Assembly (NCBI GenBank): GCA_009809945.1
Contig: WTPW01002104.1
Coordinates: 3,304-67,303 of the forward strand
DNA: 64,000 nt
Direction of reading: 5' to 3'
Source: Gigaspora margarita
Lineage: Eukaryota > Glomeromycota > Glomeromycetes > Diversisporales > Gigasporaceae
Shown: one piece after another, positions 12,229-23,302 of the stretch
How positions within the stretch are numbered: the stretch's first letter is position 1
How the letters are laid out: each line of letters opens with the position of its first letter
Notes under the pieces: generated by a model
What the model saw: only the letters and a program-made list of their open reading frames with translations
The model's database searches: none
What the model was told of the DNA's origin: nothing
Made by a program: the position numbers and the translations under genes

Positions 12229-13407
12229 TTGGAGAACAGTAACACACGAAAGGTGAAAGAGGAGTTTAAGACCCAAAGTCCAAACAGTTTAGCCCTAAAG
12301 CTGCAACGTAAGCCAATTTCGAAGAAAAGAAGCAAGCGTGAATGGGTAATAGTAGATGAAAATAAAGAAAATCAGCCAACTATTGGTAGAGTAATNACAA
12401 AGAGAACACACATTACAGACATTATCTGCTATGAGAGTAGTAGTAAAATCGAGAAGCAGACAGGAGAGAGAAGTTCCAACAAGGTGCTCCAAGAAAGGTT
12501 GATTAATGGAGTTAAAAGAGCAAGAACAGAGAGATTGATAGATATATCACCGTGGGTAAAATATACAAAGGGAGAAATGAACCTGCAACTGGAACCAGAT
12601 TATTTTGTAAAACGAGAAAAAGGAAGTAGTATCTCGTCAGAGCAAGTTAGAAGTCTGCNAAGTAGAAAAGAGGAGATAAGGGTAGTAATCGAAGAACCAA
12701 GTTTAGTTCTAATAGATAGGATAGTAGAAGGGCAAGAAAAGAGGCGGGAACTAAAGGCGGCACTGGTTGAAAATTGGGAGGAAAATATTTTGTGGTTNTA
12801 TACNGATNGGTNATGTAAAGTGGTAAATGATAGGAAAGTATTAGGATATGGAGTTGTACAAATAGATAGAGAGGGAAAGGTTGTAAGAGATACCAAAGGC
12901 AGAATTCAGAATTGGATTTCATCCACACGACCGGAGCTAATAGCAATTCTAGAAGCTCTTTTAATGGTTCCGCCTAAATATAGAGTTACTATTAGGTCTG
13001 ATAGTAGCGCAGCGATAATTCTAGTTAAAAAGGTACTTGGCGAGCCCAGAACACGAGAATGGATAAAAATAAGTAATCCTACGATTTTGGGGGTGATAAA
13101 AGTAGTAGTATAGAGCAAGAAATTAGAGGTGATACTTGAGAAGGTAAAGGCACATTCTGGGGTTGAACAGAATGAAAGAGCAGACCGAATAGCAAAAGAA
13201 GGAGGCGAAGTAGATGTCCCAACAAGAGTCAAACGGGTTATGACTGAAGGCATGATTTTCCAGCCAGTCTGGAAGAGGATAGAGATAGAATGCTCTCTGA
13301 GAGAATTTATAAAGCAGTTATTAACGATGGCTACTAGAGCAGAGTGGACCTTCAATCAAGGACTATACGATGAGATCCACCAGAAGCGGGTAAGCCAAAA
13401 GAACTAG
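12229..13407 (+). pseudogene. LINE ORF2, RNase H domain
   Basis: RNase H signatures in order: an 'LW-Y-D' strand at about 12790-12815 where four Ns hide part of the first-Asp motif, 'RPELIAILEAL' (catalytic Glu, about 12930), 'IRSDSSAAI' (catalytic Asp, about 12990) and 'KVKAHSGVEQNERADRIAKEG' split here as 'KVKAHSG' plus 'NERADRIAKEG' (about 13141-13200). In-frame TAG codons at 13111 and 13405 interrupt it. The upstream 12229-12780 part is a basic linker. Family role: removal of the RNA strand after cDNA synthesis. Confidence 0.9.
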
Positions 13408-13466
13408 AAACCCTTCTTTGCTCTAAAAGAGGCATAGTAAGCTACAGGGCAGGAGTAGAAAAGAAA

Positions 13467-14089
13467 ATAGTGCATGGAGTTTCCGTATAAAGTGCATAAA
13501 TAAGCTGCTACCGACCTTGAGGAAACGACAAATACACAACCCAGAGTTGTATCAAGATGTTCTATGTAGAAAATGCAAGAAAGAAAGAGAATCTTTCGAG
13601 CACCTATCTATATGCCCATATGACAAAGAGGTATGGATTAAAAAAGAAGAAGAAATCCTTAAAAGTATTAAGGAGGAATTAAGGCAGAAGGATAAAATAG
13701 TTCAAGGCCTCGACAAACTGAGAGAAGTCTTCATACCCAGGGATATAAAATAATATGAAGAATGACATATCGAGTGGTCGAGAGGTTTTTTGGCAGATAA
13801 AATAGGATCATCCTTAGAGAGAATGAACGTTTCTAAAAATAAGGCCCGGGATATAGCTGTGGCTTTTCTAGATGAATGGTTAACCTTTTTCCAGAGAGAA
13901 ATATGGAAAGAACGCTGCTTAATAGTCAATGAATGGGAGAAAAACATTGGAATTACCCGAGGGCAGAAAAGGAAAAGGACCAAGAAAAGAGAAGAGAAGA
14001 GAAGGGAATCAAAAAGGGTAGAAAGTACTAACCTAAAGGCGGGGATAGGAGAAATAGAAACAGTACCAAATGACAAAAAACCGAAATGA
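13467..14089 (+). pseudogene. LINE ORF2 C-terminus with a Cys/His motif
   Basis: After a frameshift near 13430, the frame reads 'FRIKCINKLLPTLRKRQ' and then 'CRKCKKERESFEHLSIC', a CX2CX8HX3C pattern typical of the C-terminal zinc-binding region of many LINE ORF2 proteins. Stops at 13751 (TAA) and 13760 (TGA) interrupt it, and the final segment (13790-14089) ends in a strongly basic Lys/Arg tail. Assignment follows from position and the Cys/His spacing. Confidence 0.75.
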
Positions 14090-14428
14090 CGCTGGACAGA
14101 AGTTCTTAGTATTGCGAAGGAAGAAGTATACGAATGGATTGGACAAGGTACCCATGCGAGCTGGAATATAAGATAGATAGTAGTTTTGACAGGCGACAAA
14201 CCCTGACTGCAGATCTAGGTGGTTTTTCTTTTTTGAAAGAAAGAAACTTAGGGAGGAAATGTTTGTTATAGCAGGTCACACTTAGGTATCTCTAAGACAA
14301 CCGGGTGGGTCACACTTTAGTATTAGTGCCAAAATGGCAACTTTTGTAAAGTAAAATAGTATATTTTAGAAATTACAAATGTTAAATAAAGTTGTGGCAA
14401 GACTGCTGAATTAAAAAAAAAAAAAAAA
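14090..14428 (+). other. LINE 3'UTR and poly-A tail
   Basis: Non-coding. It contains GCAGGTCACAC (14271-14281), AATAAA shortly before the end, and an A-run ending at about 14428 where the target duplication starts. GCAGGTCACAC recurs in the 1.1 kb element at 32540-32550 (minus strand), tying the two families at their 3' ends. Confidence 0.8.
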
Positions 14429-14872
14429 TAGTGCTATCATGTATTTCTTTCTTTTTGCTTTTTTCTTCTTTCTTTCCATTTTTATCTTTTCTGTCGTATT
14501 TGGTTTTTCATTTAGGTAGTAGTTGTTACTCCCCTATTTTATTTTTCCTTTTATATATTTCTCCTTACTTGTTGTAGTTTTTCTTGTAGTAGGTTCTTTC
14601 TACTAGAAAGGTTAGGAGAAGAAAGTTTAAAAAAAAGGTAATCTTGATATAGTTAGCATGTGCCAGCCAGTGATAGAAGGGAACATATTTTCAGTAAGTT
14701 GAAAATCTGAATTGAGGCAAAATTTTGCTAGGCGGGTCGTACTTGGATAAAATCGAGTAAGTCTTCTGTTAGTGTAAAATATAACATACATACAATTGCA
14801 GTAGTATAATAAAGTCTACAGATACAGAAGGCAGGATTGCCGAAGTTTAAAAAAAAAAATAATTAATTCTAT

Positions 14873-15679
14873 AATCAAGTTTGTGCTATTCTTGGTATGC
14901 TAATTGAAAATTAAGCTTTTTTTATACTGCACTTACTCACTTGTAGTTTAACATATAGTGAATTAAGTTATATCTAACTTTTAATAATAAATAAATAGAT
15001 TATAAATAAATAACTAATGCTCTGATAGTTTAATATAGTAGATAAAATAATTTTTAATAAGAATTCTATTGTTAATAGAATTATAACTTATTTGAAAATA
15101 AACAACAATTCACACACTAAGTTCATGCTTATCTATTAATAATTTTTTAAACTTTGTATATGATTCTTTGTATTTTTTCAACATAACTCAATGTATTATA
15201 CAATTTAATTTCTAATAATTTTGTTAAACCTTCAAGTGCTTTTTATATCTGCTTATAATAAAACAAGCCTTTCTATAATATTTTACTAATGCTACTATTA
15301 GTTAATTCAATAAATTAGAATCCAATTACTTTGTTATTTAACTATTTAAACTTTGTACTAACAAATACTTTGTGTCTTTTTTACTTGCTTAGTATTAGTA
15401 TATCATTTGACCCAAATTATCTATATATAAGTCTGTACAACAAGGATACTCTTAATATAAAAAACACTGTATGGCTAATGAATATTTTATTTTAAAAATC
15501 TTTAAAGGCTATTTTCTTAAATATTTATTTGTTACTCATATTGTAAAACTTTAAACATATGTGCTACATATAGTACATATATATGTACAATATTTGCCAT
15601 AATCAAATTACATTATTAAATTAGATAAACATTTTATAATTTATTGTTGTCATTAATAAATCTAGAACATAAAAATTTT
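14873..15679. other. AT-rich stretch, nothing recognised
   Basis: Sequence between the outer target duplication and repeat block X. No long frame or clear repeat beyond A/T-rich tracts. Confidence 0.4.
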
Positions 15680-16540
15680 ATAAATGTTCTCTTTGAGAAC
15701 ATTTTAAGAGGATAAAATGTTCTCAAATAAGAGAACCTTTTTTTAAATATTGATGTTCTTAAAAAAAACTCAAATGTTCATCAAGAACCATGAGAACATT
15801 GGATTTTAAATACTGACTACAAAATATTGGCAAGTTTTTATGGTAAAAGTACAATAATGCCCAATACAAAATTAATTTGACCTATGCTCATTGGAATAGC
15901 GAATTTTATAACAGATATTTTATGGTAACACAATGGAAATTACCAATGCAAACTAACTCACTGCATCTTATGATCACTGGAGTGGCAAGTAAATTTTTTA
16001 AAGAATTTTTACAGCAGTTCAAAGCTTTACTGTAGCTCATATTCATATTAGAAGTCATAATAATTCTGATGCAAAATTAACTCGATCTTAACTACGAGAT
16101 ATTTTACATTAACTCACGATAAAAGTTACGATAATTCAAATGCAAACTAACTCATTACATCTTATTATTACTGGCTGATTAGTAAGTTTTATAACAAAAT
16201 TTTTCGCCAATTAGCAAAATTTGTAGCAGAATATTTTACAATGACTAATAATAGAAATATGATAATTCCCATTTTGTGATTATCAGAGTGGTGAGTAAGT
16301 TTTTAGAAATTTTTTTATGGCAACCCATGATTGAAATTATGATAATTCCGATTCAAATTAACTCAACTTTTACTACAAACTATTGTCACTGAAATAGCGA
16401 GAAAGTTTTATTGCAACTTATAGTAGAAATCATGATAATTCCAATGCAACTAACTTAACCATATACTTTGATTACCAGAATGGCAAGCTTTATAAAGAAT
16501 TTTTTGCAATAACAAATGATTTTTAAAACAATTCCTGTGC
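15680..16540. repeat. repeat block X, right copy (inverted relative to 1960-2500)
   Basis: Starts with 'tgttctc' / 'gagaaca' motifs (15680-15810) and continues as degenerate units with 'atgataattcc', 'aactaactca' and 'actggagtggcaag'. In reverse complement these match the left block, e.g. the 'ggaattatcat' and 'actcaccactct' motifs. Confidence 0.6.
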
Positions 16541-17700
16541 CAGAGGCAGAGTAAAAAGCTAAATATAAATAAATTATACTAAATTAGACTTGGCGATAGA
16601 TTAATTTCAGGTTAATATGGCTATAAAGCCAGCAATAATAAAGTTTGTATTACATAATTTTTGGATTTATTAATGATGTCATATGATTAAAATACAAGAT
16701 CTTATTGGTTGATATAAATAGTATGTGTAATATTTCGTTTATTTAAAATTTTTAAAACGAGGGGGAATATGTTAAACGAAGAATCAATTGGTGTGGCCTA
16801 ATGTAATAAAACAATACAATCTAAAATCAAATAATGGAATCTCAAAAGATACAATATAATCAATAATCACTTATCATAAAGAAGGATTTACTCTGAAGAA
16901 ATACAAGCAAAACAAATACATTGGAATTTTATACACGTCAGCTAGAATTCCATCCGATACATTCATCAAGTCAATTTCCTTCCGCTATTACTTATCTTTA
17001 TTTCCATCAACACCAATTAAACTTTCACATCTGAATTAAGATTTTCCGCCCGAAATATCAATCCTCAATACTTCATTAACAAGATGATTCTCGATAATAT
17101 GTGAAAACTTTGTGTTAACATGAATAATTCAAAGGACGCATTGAATGACTTCTTAGTTGGGCGTGATAAGTCAATATAGGGGCTGAGGCGTTTTAGTTCT
17201 AACGATTATAACCTAACATGTCCATAGTAAATATGTTTGTATAACGAATATATATGGTAATAACTTAGGGTAGTATTAGTGTTATAATTTAAGAAGGGAT
17301 TAACGATTACAGTTCAAAGGTTTGACAAGGATCAAAATAAGGCGATCGGATCATGATGGTGCAAGGATGGAAATGATGATCATAATGGAAATTCGGCGCA
17401 GAAAATTTTTATGATAGTAACAACGGCTAATCGATTTATTAAAAATCATGTTCATACAATATGATATAAAGGATCAAGTTATCCTATCCTATATTAAAGT
17501 CGTGAGTTCATGCACCCAGATCTCATAAAGAGGACATTTGCATAAGGGCATTATTTTATAGTGTAAAAAAAAAAAACAATAAATAAATATATATATATAT
17601 TTAAAAAAAAAGGAAAAGAGGGTAAGAATAGGATAGGATAGGAAAGATATGGGCTGTATGTAGTGGTTTGATTGGTCAAAAAGAAAAATACATATTTTTA
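16541..17700. other. intergenic stretch, no gene recognised
   Basis: The part 16900-17180 is somewhat richer in G/C than its surroundings but has no sustained frame or motif on either strand. It could be decayed coding sequence. Confidence 0.35.
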
Positions 17701-17708
17701 CTTTTACC

Positions 17709-17862
17709 AAACGCGCCTATGGTTTTTACCACCTATATTATATTATTTCAAAAACTAGTTAATCTTAAATACTAACCTAAAACATTTATGTACAAAACTT
17801 ATGAAAATTAAGAAAAAGCTATAAAAACGTATAATAGGTGCAAACCACTATAGGCGCGTTTT
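17709..17862. mobile_element. short inverted-repeat element (MITE)
   Basis: Arms AAACGCGCCTAT... at the left and ...ATAGGCGCGTTTTAT at the right, followed inward by ACC/GGT-type 'gtttttaccacc' and 'aaaccacta' matches. A longer relative spans about 18296-18520, with 'gcacccatgaagtgttac' at one end and 'gtgtaaaacacaatgagtgc' at the other. No clear target duplication. Confidence 0.6.
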
Positions 17863-18109
17863 ATAATAAATGTTTATTTTTTTACAATTTTCAATAAAAA
17901 TGGTAAACTTTAAAATCATTAGTTTACTTTTAATTTAAACCACAAATATCATCCTTAAAAAACAAAAGAATAAATCATGTGAATTTTTTTTATATTTAAT
18001 AAATTTTAAATGTGGAATTGCATTTTTTTTTAAAGCAGGGAACACCAGATTTAGTATATTTTCAAAATCGATATATGGGGGTGATCAATAAAAACTAAGC
18101 ATGTGTTTT

Positions 18110-18275
18110 GAAGTAATTTTTTTTTTTAAAAACTTTAAATTGAAATATCTCAACAGTTATCAAACCAAATTTGATAAATTTTTTATTTTAATTCTATATA
18201 GTTATAGAATTAAAATAAAAAATTTTTTTATTATCTTTGGTTTAAAGATATTTTAATTTAAAATTTTAAAAATGT
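18110..18275. repeat. isolated hairpin of the 'AATATCT' family
   Basis: Inverted arms with 'actttaaattgaaatatct' on the left and 'aaagatattttaatttaaa' on the right around an AT-only centre. It resembles the unit of the arrays at 28 and 47 kb and single copies at 2530-2660, 45840-46020 and 53040-53210. Confidence 0.55.
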
Positions 18276-18660
18276 TATTAAAAATGACTTTATTAAAATG
18301 CACCCATGAAGTGTTACACCCATGTATATATCATCTCAAAAATTAGATAATTAATTAATGTGGGTTTCTTAGGTAAAAAATGTTCTATGCTCTCAAAAAC
18401 CTTTCCCAATCCTACCTAACCTAAATACTAACCCTAACATGAATACAAAACTAGAAAATCTAAAAAGCATGATAAAAACATATGATAGGTGTAAAACACA
18501 ATGAGTGCATTTATAATAATTGTTAAAAATTATTCGCTTGGTTTCTACTGACCTCTCGAGTTGAGTTTATGATTAGAGAAACTGTTATACTACTGTATTA
18601 TAAACCACTGTCTTAGTCATAAAAGTGCAACACCTTCATAAAATAAATATGGATGTTTTA

Positions 18661-19335
18661 TTTTTTATAATTTTCGGGTATTCCCCGGGGAGAGATTAAG
18701 GAAGCTCTCAAGCATCTAAAGTAACAAATCAACTTTTAATTAGTAGAAATAGTTTAATCAGTCAAGTGCGTTCATTATCGCAATGAAAAAAGACGGCTCT
18801 ATCATATATTTTTTTATAATATAGTCGTGCTAATTTGAGCAAAATTACATAAGGATTATTTCAATTAATCGTAGTGCTTGTGCATACAATTTTTTTTTTT
18901 ATAATCTTCGGAGTATTACCCGGGGAGAGATTAAGGAAGCTCTCAAGCATCTAAAGTAATAGGTCAACTTTTGATTAATCGAAAATAGTTTAATCGGTCA
19001 AGTGCGTTCATTATCACAATGAAAAAAGACGCCTCTATCATATATTTTTTTTATCTTATAGTCGTGACTAATTGGTGCAAAATTACGTAAAGATTAATCG
19101 TAGTGCTTGTGCATAAATTTTTTTATAATTTTTGAGTATCACCGGGGAGATGAAGGAAGCTCCCGGCCATCTAAAGTTATAGGTTAGTAGAAAATAGTTC
19201 AATCGGTCAAGTGCGTTCATTATCGCAATGAAAAAAAAAACGGCACTGCCATATTTTTTTTATCTTATAGTCGTGGCTAATTGGCGCAAAATCACATAAG
19301 GAATTCAATTAACCGTAGTGCTTGTGCATACAATG
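18661..19335. repeat. three tandem ~225 bp units with conserved GC-rich blocks
   Basis: Units start at about 18661, 18895 and 19118. Each has the same ordered blocks: 'ggggagag..aaggaagct' (hairpin-capable GAGAG...CTCTC in units 1-2), 'catctaaagt', 'tcaagtgcgttcattatcg' with 'caatgaaaaa', 'tatagtcgtg', 'gcaaaat.ac', and 'cgtagtgcttgtgcata', then a T-run. Block identity is high while spacers drift and indels fall between blocks, as expected for a structured RNA or protein-binding repeat. No reading frame is shared by the units, and it matches no RNA family I know. Confidence 0.7.
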
Positions 19336-22300
19336 TCGATCATTAGCTAATTACATTGATTGAGATGCTCGAAAGCGCCCAAAGATATTAGAACAATACG
19401 TTTAGAAGATTATCAAAACATTTATATTTTAATCCCGACCATTAACATAGCCATAGAATTTTTTTTTTTTATGGGACTGGTTAGACGATACGCATGTTCC
19501 AGTAATATATTTATGCGGTTTAAAGTACTTGTTGAGAATGTAACAAAAAATCACTGCAAGAGTCATTTCTAATTTTGAAAGAATGTCTATATCACTGTAC
19601 AAAAATAATCAAAAATAATCAGTAACAAGTAACCTCAGGTATTTACTTAGAAGGGAGGATTTGATTATCTACAAGTTTCGTTTGCGTTATAAATTCTTGG
19701 TCAATAATAGCTTTTTGATCAACATAAATTAAACCAATCATATAAATGACATCCTATGAACCTCTATATCTCAAAATTTTACTAGGGTAACCCCCTGTTA
19801 CGTTACAAATGCATCTAACACAAATTTATTTCTAAATCCTCAACCCTAACTCTAACTTTATCTTTATCCTAATGGTTTATTTATTTGCTACATTTGGCCA
19901 TTATGAGCACCAATTAATTTTCCATTTTTTTTTTTAATCATTAAAATCAAAAAGTTTACCCTTATGCTTTGTTATGTATAACCTGTCGTTTAACCAAATG
20001 TTAATATTATAATGAACGGGTTTATCTTATCAGTTATCAAATTTGGTTAGATAAGGTAAATCCAAAAAGCAAATGGTAGTCTAGACAAGTAAAAATATAC
20101 GTAAAAATCAAAAATCTAATTAATACATGTATGTTGCGGGGAACAAGGAATTCATTATCACACCACGTGAAATCATGCATTGACGCCTTTGACCTAAACC
20201 ATACTGTCAAATAAACCCAAACACTAGGCCTAATTTAGTCCAATAATGTGAAGTGATAAATACGAATATATCAGTGGATTCCTTGTTCTTGAAACCACTC
20301 GAACGTTTTATATGATGTTACAAAGGGTGATTTCATAAACTAAATTATGAAAGCATTTGTGTCACATCGGGAGGCGTAATCTACTTTGTCCAATCAAAAG
20401 ATAATATTTACATATAACCAATCAAAAACTGTGCGGACTTTCCATACGAATATATACTATATATATGAATGCTATACTATAAGCATTCAACAAAATCATA
20501 AGTATAATATTTAAGAGGTAAAAGAATAAGTAAATAAAGAAAATCCTATAAATATTTATGATAAAAATAAAAAATAATATGAAAAGTAAGAAATAAATAA
20601 TTCGAGAACTTTATTTTTAATTATTCATTTAATAAAATTAACTTTATTATAAAATTATCATAATAATGATGAATTGAATGAAATGGTTAAGCAATAAAAT
20701 ATACAGAATAATGGAATTCTGAAAAGAAATAGAAAAAAAAAAACGAATATGAAAATAGAGTTGATAGAAGAAAAAAAATTTGTTTTTTTTTGTTTTTTTG
20801 GGCAAAGTTATTTGTACATTAGCAAGCATGTCTTCAAAAAGTTTCGAGAATTATTTGTAAAGAATATGTCGTGTAAATTAATTGTGTCATATGATGTATA
20901 CCACCTGCATCTTATCATATGTTCGATTATTTTGTCCTTCGTTTAACAAGTAATATAAAAAAAAAAAAAAAAAAAGAGGTAAACGGAATGAGAAAGAGAA
21001 TACGAATTGTCGGAATTCGAATTCCATCGGCAAAAAAATATTTGTTTATTTGTAACAAATTATAACCGTCAACAGTAACTAAAGTTATGATTATGACTCA
21101 ACACGGGAATTTTTAATAAAATTTTTTTCCGTTTGCACAACGCAATTACCCTAAAGAAACCATTCATTTACTATATTTACTATTCGCCAAGAAAGATTTA
21201 CAAGTTTATCCGCACTTGGACTTAATCAAAAGCAGTCAAAAAGACAATCAAAGATGGTAAAAAGTTAGATTAATGAAAAAATCGGTTTGCATTGATTTTT
21301 TGACATTGAATTAATAAGGTTGTCAATAGAGTTACATTGTATAATGCGTAACTTTGACAGATATAGTTAATATGACGATTAAAAATCATTAGAACAAAAC
21401 CAATCAATGTATGCACATGCTATTGGAAAACTAATTGAATAAATGCACTATTGTACTTTATACACTTTATACAGTTACAGTATAAAAGATATAAATAAAT
21501 ATGCACATATTTTTATATGATGAAAATTAACGTACGATGCTTGCTTGTTGTCTCAGATCGTCCTAATGCTTATGAAAGAAGATATTTTTTTACTTTGCTT
21601 AAAAAGAAATTCAAGATGAATGAGTAATTCTATTATTGTCTTGAATAATTTATAACGAATCTAGAGCTGTAAACATTATTCATTCCAAAGTGAGAATTAA
21701 TATTTCTTTAGATGAAAAAAAAAGAAACCATATAATGTTATACAATATCAGCAATCAATTAATCAACCTTACCGAAATTGATTGAAACGTTTCACATTCA
21801 TAGAAAATTCGATTTAATGCAAATATTCCTGTTTTTCGGACACACAACTTCATAATCCAAGTATTGTTCCGGATGAACAACAAACCGGAAATTTTTTTTT
21901 TGGTTTTTAATTGGATTACATAATGATAACTTTTTTTGGCTACAAAACTTTTTTTAGCCACAGAAAAAAAAAAACGGCCGCTTGTGATATCTTGAAGATC
22001 GTATGATATTTTTGTAATAGCACGGATTATCATTTATTACCATCTTAGTTTCCAAATAAGGTAGTATGTTTTTATTGCGGTATTCTCATGTAAATTTAAA
22101 TGTAAAAAAAACGTTATGTGATATAAGTAACACTTTAAAAGATATATATTATTTCATTACTGAATCAGCCGATTTTTTTTTTTTTAATTTTGTGTATGTA
22201 TGTGTGAAGTAAATCCTAATAATACAAGTACTTATTATTCTCTATAAACTACTGAATACGACAGCGTCATTAACGTAACATATTTAGTGTTACTAAGTAA

Positions 22301-23302
22301 CCTAAAAATTGCGTAAAGAATTACACATAACATAACAAATATAACAAATATGGTCGGGGCCAATATATAGTTGTGGCAAACTGAATGTGTAACAAATTAT
22401 GGAAAGCACCGAATTTGTTTTTTTTTTTTTTACTTAGACCCCCAACTTTCCGACCTCAAAATTAAATTACAGGATTACGTATAATGAAAAATTTTAATTA
22501 TATCGATATTGCACGCACGCTCATTATCTTTACAAATATGGATATAACCAATTAAAAAAGAGGATCGGAGAGAAAATCCGGATTTTCGAAACGTAAAAAT
22601 ATGTCACACATGTTTACATAATAAGAAATGGATATAGGTAAAACGTACATATGGAAATACGTAAAAATACTTCTAAAAAGTTAATTATTCTACGCGCGAG
22701 ATGTTATTTTGATTGTTTAGAATATAAAATAAATTATATACGGATTTGCACATATTCTTTATTTCAAAAATCAGTGAGTAAAATAAATCTTTTTTTTTTC
22801 TAGGAATTAAATTAATAATAAATTTATTTTACTTTACTGTTTTAATTCAACAAATGAATAAAATATCACAATTTTAAATTAATCATTTGAAAGAAATTAT
22901 AAGAAGTTATCAAAGTTCTATGAATAAACAGTTTTTGTTAATAATAATCATTTCCTTTGTGCACAATTTTCGTTAGGATAATAAATATTTTAAAATAACA
23001 CATATAAAAAAAAGTGATGTTTGTGTGTGACAATCAATACCCAATGCATATATATATGGGTACATAAAGTGGATAAAAATAAATAAATACATCTAAACTT
23101 CATTCAAAAAGTTCCACATCAGTATCAAAAAATCAAGAAAAAGAAGAACTATCCTTTCTTTCTTTAATTTTCTTTACCTCCTTTTTTTCCACGGTTATAA
23201 AAAACCATAAAATTGAAATCTTCATCCCTCTCCCTCTCTTTATAAGCATCGCATCTAAAAAAACAAAAAACAAAAAAATACAATTAAGAAAAATAAAAAA
23301 AA
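19336..23302. other. long intergenic region upstream of the HMG gene
   Basis: Mostly unique-looking AT-rich DNA. A short inverted-repeat element spans about 20141-20291 (GAACAAGGAATTC at the left, GGATTCCTTGTTC at the right). Homopolymer A/T tracts are common. Frames such as 21755-22033 on the minus strand have no recognisable family or splice context, and I do not call them. Confidence 0.4.

Larger units (their letters stand above)
3445..14426 (+). mobile_element. full-length LINE (non-LTR retrotransposon), interrupted by a hAT-like element
   Basis: The order is 5' leader with a CAAA-rich tract (3738-3793), ORF1, APE-type endonuclease, reverse transcriptase, RNase H, C-terminal Cys/His motif, 3'UTR and poly-A (about 14413-14428). 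The 14 bp target duplication ATAGTGCTATCATG is at 3431-3444 and 14428-14441, with one further A shared with the tail. Removing the 3.07 kb insertion and one copy of its 8 bp duplication leaves about 7.9 kb, so it looks full length. It is visibly more GC-rich than its surroundings. Frameshifts (near 4210, 6150, 6410, 11605 and 13430), in-frame stops and a damaged RT motif make it inactive. Carrying both APE and RNase H is typical of I/Tad-group LINEs; the clade is inference. Confidence 0.92.
2749..14858 (+). mobile_element. 1.1 kb poly-A retroelement (LINE-derived, non-autonomous), split by a LINE
   Basis: Outermost element of the nest. The target duplication ATAATTAATTCTAT is at 2735-2748 and, after the poly-A tail, at 14859-14872. 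Element sequence occupies 2749-3430 and 14442-14858; the rest is the inserted LINE. An AATAAA signal lies shortly before the A-run at about 14848-14858. No long frame is visible. The start resembles the LINE start (CTTTCTGATGATC here, CTTTCTGACGATC at 3445). An uninterrupted relative of similar length lies at 32385-33534 on the other strand. I infer a non-autonomous partner mobilised by the LINE machinery. Confidence 0.8.

Noticed and set aside
18661-19335. Hammerhead-type ribozyme in the tandem units
   Set aside because: The GAGAG/CTCTC stem is present, but the CTGATGA core and the GAAA partner are not found in the right arrangement.
21755-22033. 92-residue minus-strand frame
   Set aside because: Contains a small internal duplication ('VAKKSFVAKKSY') and crosses A/T tracts; no recognisable family, no supporting exon boundaries.
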